Shown: positions 25,448 through 35,780, numbered from the stretch's first letter. The stretch is 46,962 nucleotides of DNA from Prolixibacteraceae bacterium (GCA_009773765.1 WTWZ01000049.1:1-46962), one strand, 5' to 3'. Notes: a model not told the origin generated them from the sequence alone. A program made the numbers and translations.

Positions 25448-27046
25448 ATGGAATATAGAAAGTATTTATTGCTGATTATACCACTTGCATACCTGTTTCT
25501 TGGTAGCTATTTCCATCAAATTATCGGGATATATTTTTTAAGAACTGCTGATCCTGAATGTATCTATTTTATGAGTGGACTTTGTGTTGCCAACGGTAAA
25601 TTCATGCTCGGACATTTCGATAATCCCGGCACTCCACTTCAATATCTGGCAGCCCTGGTATTTCGTGGAGTTTATATTTTCCGCTCGCATCATATCCCTT
25701 TTAATAACGACGTTCTTTCAAATCCCGATCTGTATCTTCATACCCTGAACCTTGTAATGACCTCCATCGTTGCTGTCTTTCTTTACTTTACCGGCAAAAT
25801 CATGTTCAGAATCAGTAACAACCTGACTTATTCAGTAATAATGCAGCTTTCACCGCTGTTTACCAGCCTTATTTATCTGAACATTGCCCGGATTGTACCC
25901 GAAACATTAATCCCGATTCCGGCAGTTTTGATGAGTATTATGCTTCTTTATCTTTTTTACAATAAAGATGAAGAATATGACAAAAAGCACAGCATTATTT
26001 TTGGTTTGATTTCGGCATTTGGATTATCGGTTAAATTAACCTATTTACCGCTTTGGATAGTTCCGTTCATTGTTTTGAAAACCTGGAGGAATAAACTTAT
26101 TTATACTGCTACAGCCATTCTTTCGTTTTTTGTATTTGCAATCCCGGTTACGCTTCAACTCAACAAATTCTGGGGATGGGTGAAAGGTCTTTTACTGCAT
26201 AGCGGCAAATATGGTCAGGGTGAAAGAAATTTTATCGATTGGAATGCTTTTGGTGTGAATTTTACCAGCCTTTGGAATGAAAATCGCTTCTTTTTCTATG
26301 TGGTTATTGCTCTGGCAATTGTTTTAACTGTTTCTTTTATAATGTCAATAAAGAAAAACGAGAAAAATCTGTTGCACCGTATTTCATTTGCTCTGCTGGC
26401 AGCGGCATTCCTGCAAATAGTTCTTGTTTGCAAACAATATGAATCGCGCTATTTTGTTCCTGCGTTGATGCTTGTTCCTGTTTCAGTAATTATGATTATT
26501 GAGCTGGCACAGCAGTTCAGCCCAATGATTTCGAAATACAAACTGGGGCAAATTGCCGCAGTGGTTGTAATTATTGGTTATTTTATTGAACAGAAACCGA
26601 TTGTGCACTCGCTTTCTGTTGTGCTACAGGAAAGAAACTTTCAGAAGATGAGAGCTTTGCATTATATGCAAAATATAGAAACCAATTCACTGAAATTTTT
26701 AGTAACCACCGACTACGGGGCTCCGCTGCCAGAGTATGCTTTAACGCATAGTTATCGCTGGGCGGGCAGATATCAGGAACTTTTCAAACCTGCTCTGGCC
26801 GAAATTTATCCCAATACTTATGTCTTTTTTCCATGGGATAATTCAATGAACTTTTGGGGGAGTGAGCCAAACTATAGTGAACCCGGCAGACCAGCATATA
26901 TTTATTTTTTAACCGATAATCTTAAAGAGAATTTTTTTAAAGAGGCAGCAATGTATTTTCCTGAAAAATATGAATTAACAAGAACATTTTTTAACGAAAC
27001 AACCAACGAGGCAATTTACCGTCTTGTTAAGATTTCTGTGGAATAA
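25448..27046 (+). CDS. large multi-pass membrane protein, GT-C (PMT/ArnT-like) glycosyltransferase candidate
   Basis: The 532-aa protein has about ten to twelve membrane helices and a soluble C-terminal third. The first loop carries LRTADPECIYFMSGLC... GHFDNPGTPLQYL; an acidic pair in the first periplasmic loop followed by a D-x-P-x-TP element is the GT-C pattern, in which the acidic residues catalyse transfer from a polyprenyl-phosphate sugar. I do not recognise a named family. It is coupled to the GT2 gene just upstream and converges on a minus-strand methyltransferase gene 39 bp away. Confidence 0.65.
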   Translation: MEYRKYLLLIIPLAYLFLGSYFHQIIGIYFLRTADPECIYFMSGLCVANGKFMLGHFDNPGTPLQYLAALVFRGVYIFRSHHIPFNNDVLSNPDLYLHTLNLVMTSIVAVFLYFTGKIMFRISNNLTYSVIMQLSPLFTSLIYLNIARIVPETLIPIPAVLMSIMLLYLFYNKDEEYDKKHSIIFGLISAFGLSVKLTYLPLWIVPFIVLKTWRNKLIYTATAILSFFVFAIPVTLQLNKFWGWVKGLLLHSGKYGQGERNFIDWNAFGVNFTSLWNENRFFFYVVIALAIVLTVSFIMSIKKNEKNLLHRISFALLAAAFLQIVLVCKQYESRYFVPALMLVPVSVIMIIELAQQFSPMISKYKLGQIAAVVVIIGYFIEQKPIVHSLSVVLQERNFQKMRALHYMQNIETNSLKFLVTTDYGAPLPEYALTHSYRWAGRYQELFKPALAEIYPNTYVFFPWDNSMNFWGSEPNYSEPGRPAYIYFLTDNLKENFFKEAAMYFPEKYELTRTFFNETTNEAIYRLVKISVE

Positions 27047-27085
27047 ATGCCTGTTTAATATAAGCATGTCGGAATTACCAACAAT

Positions 27086-27814
27086 TTACTGCCCTTTCAT
27101 CGTATTTATAAACTCCTTTGCAATTTCGATCTTTGGATTTGAACATTCATAAAACCTGTAAAAGGCAAACTTTCTGTTAATCCCGAAACATGAACATTTA
27201 ACATGGCTATAAAAATAGTTCAGCACCTGTTCTATCTCATCTGCTGTGTTTACGTGTTCATAATTCATTAAAATGCCGTAGTCCAATCCATATTTAAGTC
27301 GGAACTCTATACCTGTGGTTAATTTGTACCCCAACTTCCAGAGAATAGTCCCTTCGTTTGGGATTGAGACTCTTAGCGTACCATTCTTATTTAAAAGAAT
27401 ACATGTTTTCGCCACAACTTTTGGCAAATCTGTTATGTGCTCAAATGTTGCAACAGATGTAATCCTGTCGTATTTACTATTTTCACTAATTTCGTCAATG
27501 TCCTTATAAACAATGTTTATGCGGTCTTTGAGTTTTGAATTGACAAAAAGTTCTGTGAATGGCTCAATTATATCATAGGGTGTTGTCTGTTCATATAAAA
27601 GTTGATTTAAGGTACCTGCCCCTATTTCCAAAGTCGGTTTTTCAGTTGTGGTAATCACATCTTTTGCTACTTTTAGATGTAACCAGGCTTCCATTTTTTG
27701 CGCAACAGATGAAGCTGCTGTATCTCCATCCCTGTTTTTCTTATAATGTTCAGCATAGATTTTTTGAAATTCCAGGGGTAATTCAACTCTAACTTTCGGG
27801 TAATTTTCAAACAT
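27086..27814 (-). CDS. SAM-dependent class I methyltransferase
   Basis: The 242-aa protein has the Rossmann motif I TLEIGAGTLNQLL, motif II with DIIEP, and ATFEHITDLPKVVAKTCILLNKNGTLRVSIPN, the motif IV-VI region of small-molecule or lipid/sugar methyltransferases. The end (SCFGINRKFAFYRFYEC) resembles enzymes found next to sugar-nucleotide genes. The target is unknown. It is downstream of the broken GT-C gene on the same strand, so the two may share a transcript. Confidence 0.8.
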   Translation of the reverse strand: MFENYPKVRVELPLEFQKIYAEHYKKNRDGDTAASSVAQKMEAWLHLKVAKDVITTTEKPTLEIGAGTLNQLLYEQTTPYDIIEPFTELFVNSKLKDRINIVYKDIDEISENSKYDRITSVATFEHITDLPKVVAKTCILLNKNGTLRVSIPNEGTILWKLGYKLTTGIEFRLKYGLDYGILMNYEHVNTADEIEQVLNYFYSHVKCSCFGINRKFAFYRFYECSNPKIEIAKEFINTMKGQ

Positions 27815-27877
27815 TTTTTGTTATAAATATTAATCTTTTTTTCAAGCTTAAACTGCAAATTAAAATATTTAGTCAAT

Positions 27878-30025
27878 TCATTTTTTTCTTATTATCAAAT
27901 CGTCAACAATGAGTGTGAATTTATTTAAATCTTTATTCCTTACTGTAACCATCACAAGGTCGTTGCCGGTTTTCATTACAAACGGAATTTTTATGCGCAT
28001 CCAGTCGTTTTTCAGAGAACAGTAAAAATGCTGAAACTGGTCGTAAATATAGCCTGTGGTTTGTTCCCCGTCTTTCTGTATAAATTCGATATTCGTGCGT
28101 GCAAACAAATCGGTTTCGTAACCTTTTACCCAAAACAGTATTTCGCAGGTATCGCCGGGTGTACCGCCACTGACTTGTTTTTCAACAATACGCATCCATA
28201 TTCCCAGGTTTCCCTTTAATGCACCGTTACCCGCAAAGGCTTCGGGTTGTGGCGAATCCTCGAAACCGTTAAACCAGAGTACTTTTGAAGTATCGGCCTG
28301 CCCGGAATATATTGCTGCCATTTCGTTATTAAACTGCTTTTCGCCCATCTTTGCAATCGAATCTAACTGGTTTATCTCAAGTTTGTATAAACTAAACTTT
28401 GGCCCCTGCCAAACCGGTTTCGCGTTTTGAACAAGATTTTTTTCGGGTGTGGTTAGCGCGTTGCAGTTATCAACCAACAGCAACAGTGGTTTTCGGTTCG
28501 GCTAGGTTTGCGAAATTGATGTTCTGCTCAGGAATACACCCATTGAAGGTAACCCGCTTTTTAATGAAACAATGAGTGATTGCCGTAAAGATTCGCACTT
28601 TGAATCGAGCCACACATTTTCTGAACCAACATGAAAATAGGGAATAGGCAGAACGGCCTGATAATCTGAAACATTAACTGCTGAAATCCATGCATTCTCA
28701 GGCATCGAATTGGCTGTATCATCAAGTTCTTCAACCCTGTTGTTCAGGCGGGGAGCATAAACTTTCACATTTAAATATCCATCATAGATTAAAAATCCTA
28801 AAGCAAAAATTGTCAGAATCTTAAATCTGGCCCCCTTCACCAAAAGTTGCGATATGCCGTAAAAAACCATAATATTGATGATATAGAAAAACAACCAGGA
28901 AAATCGTGATAATGCCCGTAATTGCTGAATCGGGCCGAGATAATCAAGTAAAAAGGTTAATCCAAGATTAAATGGAATACTGAAAGAAAGTAAAAGTGAA
29001 GCTATGGAAGCCCAGATAAAAGATGTCAGCAACAGGTTATCAGAGAATTTCCACCATAACTTCTTTTGTTTTATCCTTTGTACCATTTGATAAATTCCGA
29101 CACAGACGCCTGACAAAGCAACCATTCCGATAAATGCAAAAGCTTCCCATTCATAATCATGTTTTACCCCAATGGTTTTAAGAAACTCTGAATAGGGTTT
29201 ATGCAGCGGCAAAAAAATGGTGGCCGGATATGCCCTGAAAGTAAATAATCCCCACGGATGCGTGGTTCGGTCGGTTACTGTATTACTGTAATTAGAAATG
29301 ATTTGAACTAAAATCAGCGGAAGGATCAATTGCAGAAAAAGGTGGATTAGCCATTTGTATTCTTTAAATTTCATCTGGCGCGACAGAAAAACATAACCCC
29401 AATAAAACAGAAACAGAAATCCGAATAAAGCAAAAAAGTACATCTGCATACCGGCTGCAAAAAATGTAATAAATCCAATTATTGCCGATAGCCAGTATGT
29501 TTTTTTCTGGTCGAATTTCATCAGCATCCATATCAGCATTGGGAGCCACATTAGATGACTCAGCGCGAAATGCCCGCCAAGACGCCCGATTTGGGGCGAT
29601 AACATGGCAATTCCAACCGAAGCGATTGCAGCAAACCACCATTTTACTTTTAGCTCGTGAAATATCAGAAAAATGAAAATAGCGGCCAGAACGATGGATA
29701 TCAGCATAAACGAATTTAATATTCCAACTATCCATGGACGGAAATCGATACCGATGTTGGCAAGAATTTTAACCGGGTTAACAATCATTGGCTGACAATC
29801 GGTAAAAAAAACCATTTCGCCGTAAGGATAATTCTGAACGTATGAATGGAAAATTGAAGTGTCGGTTTGCAAATGATATACCGATGAGGCATACGATTTA
29901 AGCCCGTCGCCGGAAGGAGAAAAATAAACTCGATTAATATCTTTCAGTAAAGGACCAAAAAACATGAACAGTATTGCACACCCAAGAGCAAGTGTTAGTA
30001 TTAATCCCTTTCTGAAATCTTCCAT
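27878..30025 (-). pseudogene. GT-C-like membrane protein gene interrupted by an in-frame TAG
   Basis: Codons 1-507 (30025 to 28505) encode a protein with about eleven helices; its first loop holds VYFSPSGDGLKSYASSVYHLQTD and a distal loop holds TTHPWGLFTFRAYPATIFLP. A TAG at 28504-28502 follows SRTSISQT. The same frame then continues without a break for 207 codons (PNRKPLLLLVDNCNALTTP... to 27878), a beta-rich soluble domain. Together this would be a 715-aa protein. The second part has no ATG at its start, only a TTG, so a separate gene is unlikely. The stop may be a CAG-to-TAG mutation, a sequencing error, or a read-through site. Confidence 0.7.
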
Positions 30026-30058
30026 GGTGTGCGGTATTTATTGTTTATCAAATTCAAG

Positions 30059-30066
30059 TATATTTG
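30059..30066 (+). promoter_or_regulatory. possible -7 box (TATATTTG) for the GT2 gene at 30085
   Basis: TATATTTG matches TAnnTTTG and lies 19 bases before the ATG. A good -33 TTTG at the right spacing is not present. Confidence 0.45.
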
Positions 30067-30084
30067 ACAAATTAAAAGAAATTA

Positions 30085-31020
30085 ATGGAAACCAAAAAGA
30101 AAATATCGCTTGTTGTTCCTTGTTTTAATGAGGAAGAAGGACTTTCGAAATTCAATGAAACACTGTTAACGGCATTGCCCGAAAAATATGAATATGAGAT
30201 AATATATGTAAACGACGGTAGCTCAGATAAAACGATTGAAGTTATAAAATCACTGGCCCAAAACCACCCCGAAATAAAATACATTTCGTTTTCGAGAAAC
30301 TTTGGCCACCAGAACGCGTTGAAAGCTGGTTATGATTTTGCAACGGGCCACTGTGCAATTAGTTTAGATGCCGATTTACAACATCCACCTGTATTGATTC
30401 CCGAATTAATTCAAAAATGGGCAGAAGGATTTGAAATTGTTAACACCATACGCCTTGACCACGGTTCTATTTCGGCAGGAAAAAAACTTTCATCTGGCAT
30501 TTTTTACAGACTTATGCGACGTATGTCAGATGTAAATATTGAAACTGGCATGGCCGATTTCAGGTTAATTGACAGGAAAGTTCTTAATCAGCTAAAATTG
30601 TTCAACGAAAATTACCTTTTCTTTAGAGGTATTATTCCCTGGATAGGTTTTAAACAGGTAAATGTTCCGTTCAGGGCCAACGAACGGTTTGCAGGTACCA
30701 CTAAGTACACTTTAAAAAGAATGATAAAATTTGCTATGACCGGGGTTACTTCGTTTAGCGTTAAACCACTTCGCCTTTCGATTTACCTTGGAATATTCAT
30801 TGCATTTCTTGCGTTTATTTACGCTGTTTACATTACTTACGTTTATTTTTTCACCAACCATGCAATTGCCGGTTGGACATCGGTAATTTTAAGCGTACTG
30901 GCCGTTGGCGGTATAAATTTACTGATGTTAGGTATTATTGGCGAATATCTTGGGAAGCTTTTTATTGAAAACAAACGAAGACCAAATTACCTGATTTCAG
31001 AAACCAATTTCGAATCCTGA
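30085..31020 (+). CDS. GT2 polyprenyl-phosphate glycosyltransferase (GtrB/ArnC type)
   Basis: The 311-aa protein has a GT-A domain (LVVPCFNEEEGL, IIYVNDGSSDKT, SFSRNFGHQNALKAG, metal site SLDADLQHPP) followed by two C-terminal helices (about 238-262 and 270-292) and EYLGKLFIENKRRPNY. This is the build of enzymes that load a sugar on undecaprenyl phosphate for later use by GT-C transferases in the outer leaflet. The last three codons lie 5 bp from the stop of the convergent next gene. Confidence 0.9.
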   Translation: METKKKISLVVPCFNEEEGLSKFNETLLTALPEKYEYEIIYVNDGSSDKTIEVIKSLAQNHPEIKYISFSRNFGHQNALKAGYDFATGHCAISLDADLQHPPVLIPELIQKWAEGFEIVNTIRLDHGSISAGKKLSSGIFYRLMRRMSDVNIETGMADFRLIDRKVLNQLKLFNENYLFFRGIIPWIGFKQVNVPFRANERFAGTTKYTLKRMIKFAMTGVTSFSVKPLRLSIYLGIFIAFLAFIYAVYITYVYFFTNHAIAGWTSVILSVLAVGGINLLMLGIIGEYLGKLFIENKRRPNYLISETNFES

Positions 31021-31025
31021 AAAAT

Positions 31026-32312
31026 TTAAAATTTCAGCACATCGAAGAATTTTGACCAGCTCATTGGGGTATCCCACCACTCGCCCGGGTTGTACCTGAA
31101 TCCAAACTGTATATTGTAATAAATAAAAATCAGGATAAGTATTCCTAAGAAAACTCTTGTATTTTCATAATAATCCTGTGATTTCTGAACTCCCAGGGCC
31201 AAAGGCGCCGCCATAAAAGGGAGATAGTCTATCATAGCACGCTGGCCTACTGCCGCACCAAAAGTTGGCCACCACCAGCTTCCGTTGATATATATACAAA
31301 GTACGATGATTAATAGCACTGCCCAACTGTTCATTTGCCGTTTTATTACCTGAAAAATTAACCCGGTAACTGCTAAAATCATCAGTGGAGTGTAGGTAAA
31401 CCATCCATTGAATTTTCCAAACAACACCACCCCGATTTTTGGGGAAGTCCAATAGGGGAATCCATAATCCTGATAGGAATAAACCAGGAATTTGCCTGTA
31501 ACAAAATGCCAGTAAGCCATTTGAGGTATAAATACCACGAAACCTATCAGCAACAGAATTAAAACCGATTTGTAATTCGATACCCAAAACCACCAGCGTT
31601 CCCTGAAACTGGCTGCATTGTAAACACCAAAAAGAAAAAGATACAACCCCGAAATGATATTGGTTGGCCTGATTAAAACTGCCAGGGCAAACGGAACTCC
31701 AAGTAAAATCAGATATTTCAGCGATGGCGTTTTAATAAACCTGTTGCTGAAGTACAGATAAACCGAAACCATGGCAAAAGAGTAAACATGAGACATTCCG
31801 GCACCAAGTAATATCGAATAAAAAAAGACATTTGTGGCTAGAAAAATCAAAGCAACTGTAATCAGGCTAACCCGATGGTTGAAAAAATCGCGCAGAAACA
31901 GATACAAAAAAACAAGTCCAATGTAGGTATAAACGATACCTGCAACCAGCACCATCCCGAAATACAGGTGTGTATATCCATTTGCCTCGAGTCCAAGGAA
32001 GATACTTGCGAAATGGGCAATCAGAAAAAATGGCGTCCATAAAATTGCCACACCACAGGTAAAAACACTAAGTGTTTTACCTTCTCCATATCCGATTGTC
32101 CACGGCATACGATCAAATAACTCCCAATCTTTGATGAAAAAATGTGCAAGATACTGGTAGTACCCTTCCATGTCGGAACCGAGAATCATTTTGTCAATAG
32201 GTATGCTATGAAAGACCTGACGATAAATGTAATTAATCACAAGTCCGACCAAAAGGAAAAGCCAGCCATATTTTATCAATTTATTCAGTTCCGATTGATT
32301 TATATTTTCCAT
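31026..32312 (-). CDS. multi-pass membrane protein, GT-C glycosyltransferase candidate
   Basis: About eleven helices are predicted by eye in this ~428-aa protein. The first periplasmic loop has ILGSDMEGYYQYLAHFF, with an acid pair as in GT-C enzymes, and a later loop has WGS-like GAAVGQRAMIDYLPF. It shows no other known signature. The frame opens at 32357, but that would overlap the upstream methyltransferase gene; I take the ATG at 32312 (MENINQSEL), which follows TTAAGAAG. It is last in the minus-strand run GT2-methyltransferase-this gene. Confidence 0.65.
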   Translation of the reverse strand: MENINQSELNKLIKYGWLFLLVGLVINYIYRQVFHSIPIDKMILGSDMEGYYQYLAHFFIKDWELFDRMPWTIGYGEGKTLSVFTCGVAILWTPFFLIAHFASIFLGLEANGYTHLYFGMVLVAGIVYTYIGLVFLYLFLRDFFNHRVSLITVALIFLATNVFFYSILLGAGMSHVYSFAMVSVYLYFSNRFIKTPSLKYLILLGVPFALAVLIRPTNIISGLYLFLFGVYNAASFRERWWFWVSNYKSVLILLLIGFVVFIPQMAYWHFVTGKFLVYSYQDYGFPYWTSPKIGVVLFGKFNGWFTYTPLMILAVTGLIFQVIKRQMNSWAVLLIIVLCIYINGSWWWPTFGAAVGQRAMIDYLPFMAAPLALGVQKSQDYYENTRVFLGILILIFIYYNIQFGFRYNPGEWWDTPMSWSKFFDVLKF

Positions 32313-32328
32313 ATACTTCTTAATTTCA

Positions 32329-33060
32329 TTATTCAACTCGACCAACCATAACCACACTTAATCCGAACCATCTGTGAGTTACGCGATCTATAATTCTGAA
32401 GACAGGAACAAAGAAATTGTAGATTTTCATCTGTCCTTCAGGTATAACTTTCTTTCTTAGCAAAGTGCCACTCACCCACCACCCTGCAATTCCAATACAG
32501 TTGAAATACTGTTGGTGAATAACTGAATACTTATTTGCTTTAAATACAGAAAGCAAAGTTTTTGCCGTGTACCTGCGAAAATGTCCCAAAGCCACATCGA
32601 ACTGGTTAAAAAGAGTTTGAAATGCAGGCACCAGAATAATTATATTCCCGTTTTTTTTAAGCAATTTCCTGCAGTTGGCAAGGGCTTTTCGATCATCGGC
32701 AATATGTTCAACCACATTCAGCGCAAAAACAGTATCGAATTTACCAAACAGCGAAGCATATTTAATGTCGAAATCCGGATCTACAATATCCAAATCTATC
32801 ACATCTTTTAGATTTGTATATCCCGAAAATTTGTCTTTGAGAATCTGGCAATATTCATTCTGCAGTTCAGAAATTACCAATTCTTCACCATCGTTGAGAA
32901 AACACTGCGATATATTGCCAATGCCACCGCCAATTTCAAGAATTCTCCCATGGCAAAATGGCTTTATGGTTTCGTACATCCACCGGTTAAAATGGTCGGC
33001 CCCTGAAATGCTTTCAAGAGTTGAATAACCGTAAACATCCTTCACCTCTTGATTTGACAT
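32329..33060 (-). CDS. SAM-dependent methyltransferase
   Basis: The 243-aa protein shows motif I ILEIGGGIGNISQCF, an acidic ELQNEY end of strand 2, FDTVFALNVVEHIADDRKAL and LLKKNGNIIILVPA, a full class I methyltransferase fold, and a C-terminal part with GWWVSGTLLRKKVIPEGQM, often seen in enzymes near glycan loci. The open frame reaches 33123, but the ATG at 33060 overlaps the stop of the upstream GT2 gene as TAATG, a clear coupled start. Confidence 0.85.
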   Translation of the reverse strand: MSNQEVKDVYGYSTLESISGADHFNRWMYETIKPFCHGRILEIGGGIGNISQCFLNDGEELVISELQNEYCQILKDKFSGYTNLKDVIDLDIVDPDFDIKYASLFGKFDTVFALNVVEHIADDRKALANCRKLLKKNGNIIILVPAFQTLFNQFDVALGHFRRYTAKTLLSVFKANKYSVIHQQYFNCIGIAGWWVSGTLLRKKVIPEGQMKIYNFFVPVFRIIDRVTHRWFGLSVVMVGRVE

Positions 33061-33788
33061 TATTTTCTCGCCCATAAATTGTATTTTAAGATAACGTAAA
33101 ATGCGCGAAAACCATCTCTCCATCCGATTTTTTTACCTTCATCGTAGGTACGGCCGTAATAGGAAATGCCCACTTCGTATATTTTTATTTTTGGTATTCT
33201 GGCAATTTTGGCAGTTACTTCGGGTTCAAAACCAAACCTGTTTTCCTTTAAATCCAGCTTTTTTATGATATCGGCACGAAAAAGTTTGTAACAGGTTTCC
33301 ATGTCGCTCAGGTTTAAATTTGTAAATATATTCGATACGGTAGTAAGTATTTTGTTGCCGATAGAATGCCAGAAAAATAAAATACGGTGCGGATGCCCGC
33401 CCATAAAACGCGAACCGTAAACCACATCGGCACCGGCTTCAATATAGGGTTTCAGCAGGTCGTTGTATTCGCGCGGGTCATACTCCAAATCAGCATCCTG
33501 AATGATGATACAGTCGCCGGTGGTTTCTGCAATTCCGCGGTGAAGCGCTGCTCCTTTCCCCATATTAACGGGTTGATGAAAAAGCTTCATTTCGGCTTCG
33601 GGGTGATTTTTAATGTAGTTGTTAATTACCTCGCCTGAATTATCAGTTGAAAAATCGTTCACCAGGATAATTTCCTTTTCGAAACCGTAATTTAATTCAA
33701 CTTTCAATACCCTGTTTAAAATTTCGTGAATGGTGTTGGCCTCGTTATAAACGGGAATCACGATTGAAAGCTTTTTCTGGTTTTCCAT
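33060..33788 (-). CDS. GT2-family glycosyltransferase (DPM1-like)
   Basis: The 242-aa protein carries [48 protein letters not shown] and metal site [14 protein letters not shown], then [14 protein letters not shown] and [13 protein letters not shown], the pattern of bacterial DPM1-like transferases that make lipid-phosphate sugars. No membrane helices at the C-terminus. First gene of a minus-strand unit with the methyltransferase and the GT-C-like gene. Confidence 0.9.
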   Translation of the reverse strand: MENQKKLSIVIPVYNEANTIHEILNRVLKVELNYGFEKEIILVNDFSTDNSGEVINNYIKNHPEAEMKLFHQPVNMGKGAALHRGIAETTGDCIIIQDADLEYDPREYNDLLKPYIEAGADVVYGSRFMGGHPHRILFFWHSIGNKILTTVSNIFTNLNLSDMETCYKLFRADIIKKLDLKENRFGFEPEVTAKIARIPKIKIYEVGISYYGRTYDEGKKIGWRDGFRAFYVILKYNLWARK

Positions 33789-33815
33789 TTAAAATGCTGA
33801 AAATTAAATAAAGCG

Positions 33816-33847
33816 CAAATATAGAATTATACCAATTGTTATTCAAA
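33816..33847 (-). promoter_or_regulatory. promoter of the GT2-methyltransferase-GT-C unit
   Basis: On the minus strand TTTG (33847-33844) is followed after 20 bases by TATATTTG (33823-33816), the full Bacteroidota promoter pattern with correct spacing. It is 27 bases upstream of the ATG at 33788. This is the best promoter match in the window. Confidence 0.65.
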
Positions 33848-33849
33848 AT

Positions 33850-34142
33850 GGTACGTTGCAAATTTTTTATTTGTCCCAAAAAACCGGGATTGATTGTGTT
33901 AAAGGGAACAGTACTATAAAACAGATTCATCTTCATTCCGAGGGTTCACCCAAGATAATTGGGCATAATGAGTTGATGACAGCAATCTTCATCAACGCTG
34001 TCTTTTCGACGAGGTACGAGGAGAAATCTCTTCAAATAAACAGATCACTCTCCTGATAACCATAGGGATATATAACAAAAAATTAAGAATCTGTCATTAG
34101 TAAGGAGAGTGCGCGACTGAGGAATCCTTTCGGGCAATGAAT
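33850..34142. other. intergenic stretch with possible decayed dispersed repeat
   Basis: No gene is seen here. Around 34005-34045 the bases TCGACGAGGTACGAGGAGAAA and, at ~34105-34135, GCGACTGAGGAATCC resemble, from recall, the short 'GAGATTTCTC...TCGAAATGACA' intergenic repeat of Bacteroidota. Match is by memory and imperfect. Confidence 0.3.
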
Positions 34143-35780
34143 TTACTCTTGATAGTTTCCTGCAACAATCAAATAATTTGTCCTTAGCGATTGTTCCCGG
34201 GTTTTTGGGTTTAAAAATTTCAGGTTAACGCGGTTCATTCCTCTCTGTTGTATCTGGTAAACCGTATCAACCGGAAATTTCTGAAACAACATTTCCTTAT
34301 AATCAATTTCGTTGGTGTAAATCCAGGCCCCGTGTTTGGAAAAAGCTTTTTTCAGTTCATCCCATTTTTCAATGTTTTCGACAGGTTGGATGGCATAAAA
34401 GAATAAACCGTACTCTTCAAGGCTCAAATTATAAAGTTGAGTATTCGCCGAGTTTTTTGCCTCGTATAAATTTAAAACCTGCCTCGGTCCCTGGTACGAA
34501 TATAAATCGGGCAGAACTTTTACATTCAAAAACAGATTTAAAACTCCTGCTATTATAACCGAAAACAGTAGTATTTTTTGAAATTTGACAATGTCGTTTT
34601 TAATGACAAAAAACATGATTATCAACACAATAATCGCTACAATCAGCGGAATCCGGATGTTGTTATCAGAGAAAACAAAAATCACAAATACCACGAAAAA
34701 AGACTGGATCAATATAAAAACGGTTTGCGTAATAATAAACCAACGTTGCCTGTCAACCTGGATTTTTCTGAATTGAACCAGCCAGTCGCCAGCAATTACA
34801 GCAATTGGAGTAACCGCAATTAAAAAATAGTTGGGCGCTTTTCCTTTGGCTATACTCAGGATTGAAACCAAAACAATCACACTTCCCAATAAAAAAACGC
34901 TCCATGAATTCTTCTCTTCTTTTAAAATCCAGCCTTTTAAGGTGGTATAAATAGCAGCCAGAACAATGATTGTCCAGGGTAAAAATGCCCACAAAGCATT
35001 GTACAGGTAGTAAAAGTAATCGTTGCTTGAGCCCGCATATTCGCCGGTAATGCGGCCAAAATTGTTGGTAATGAAAAAGAACCTGATTCCCTCGAAACCA
35101 AAACTATGGTACAAATGAACCAGCGATGGCGAAATAATGACAAGCACAATCAGGATTCCCAAAAACCATTTAGGATGAAACAGTTGTTTGAAATCTCTTT
35201 TGAAAATGAGGTAAAATAAAACCGCGAAAAAAGGCAAAACCGCGCCAACCGGGCCTTTCGACAGCATTGCCAACCCAATGCCGGTAAAGCCAAAAACAAA
35301 ATTTGTCCATTTTTTATGCTGAAGATAGGCAGCCAGTTGCCACATAGCCAAAGTAACGCCGGTTTGCAAAACCGAATCGGTATGAAAATCGAAAAAATAG
35401 AGAAAAAATATCTGCGAAGTTCCGGCGATTAAAGCCGCCCATTTTCCTGCTTCCGCAGAAAAAAGCTGTTTTCCGAGCCGGTAGGTAAAATAAATTCCGG
35501 CAGTGCCATATAAAAACGGGAACAACTTAAAAGCAAAATTGGTGTTCCCAAAAAGGTGGACTCCCAGGCCGGCCAGCCAGAAAAACAGGTGAGGTTTCTG
35601 GTCGTAAGGTTCGCCGTTAATTTTCAGGTTAAACCAGTCGCCCGATTCCACCATTTGCCGCGAAATAGCCGCATACAGCCCCGAATCGCCCGTTACATCG
35701 ATAAACAGGCCGGCCAGCCAGGCCAGCGCCACCAATAAAAAAGCAAATGCCCACCAGCTATTCTCAGTAATCTTTTTCAA
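34143..35780 (-). CDS. GT39/ArnT-like membrane glycosyltransferase
   Basis: The 545-aa protein has about twelve helices and the family features of ArnT-like enzymes: FIDVTGDSGLYAAISRQMVESGDW in the first periplasmic loop (the acidic catalytic position), YDQKPHLFFWLAGLGVHLFG, AMLSKGPVGAVLP and a mixed C-terminal domain. Such enzymes move a sugar from a polyprenyl phosphate to a lipid or protein acceptor; the acceptor is not readable. The start codon appears to be TTG (no nearby ATG). The 335-bp gap upstream separates it from coaD. Confidence 0.85.
   Translation of the reverse strand: MKKITENSWWAFAFLLVALAWLAGLFIDVTGDSGLYAAISRQMVESGDWFNLKINGEPYDQKPHLFFWLAGLGVHLFGNTNFAFKLFPFLYGTAGIYFTYRLGKQLFSAEAGKWAALIAGTSQIFFLYFFDFHTDSVLQTGVTLAMWQLAAYLQHKKWTNFVFGFTGIGLAMLSKGPVGAVLPFFAVLFYLIFKRDFKQLFHPKWFLGILIVLVIISPSLVHLYHSFGFEGIRFFFITNNFGRITGEYAGSSNDYFYYLYNALWAFLPWTIIVLAAIYTTLKGWILKEEKNSWSVFLLGSVIVLVSILSIAKGKAPNYFLIAVTPIAVIAGDWLVQFRKIQVDRQRWFIITQTVFILIQSFFVVFVIFVFSDNNIRIPLIVAIIVLIIMFFVIKNDIVKFQKILLFSVIIAGVLNLFLNVKVLPDLYSYQGPRQVLNLYEAKNSANTQLYNLSLEEYGLFFYAIQPVENIEKWDELKKAFSKHGAWIYTNEIDYKEMLFQKFPVDTVYQIQQRGMNRVNLKFLNPKTREQSLRTNYLIVAGNYQE

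Noticed and set aside
27878-28483. Separate 201-aa protein with TTG start
   Set aside because: It is in the same frame as the large membrane protein and only seven codons after its TAG, and has no ATG or ribosome site. Treated as the distal part of one broken gene.
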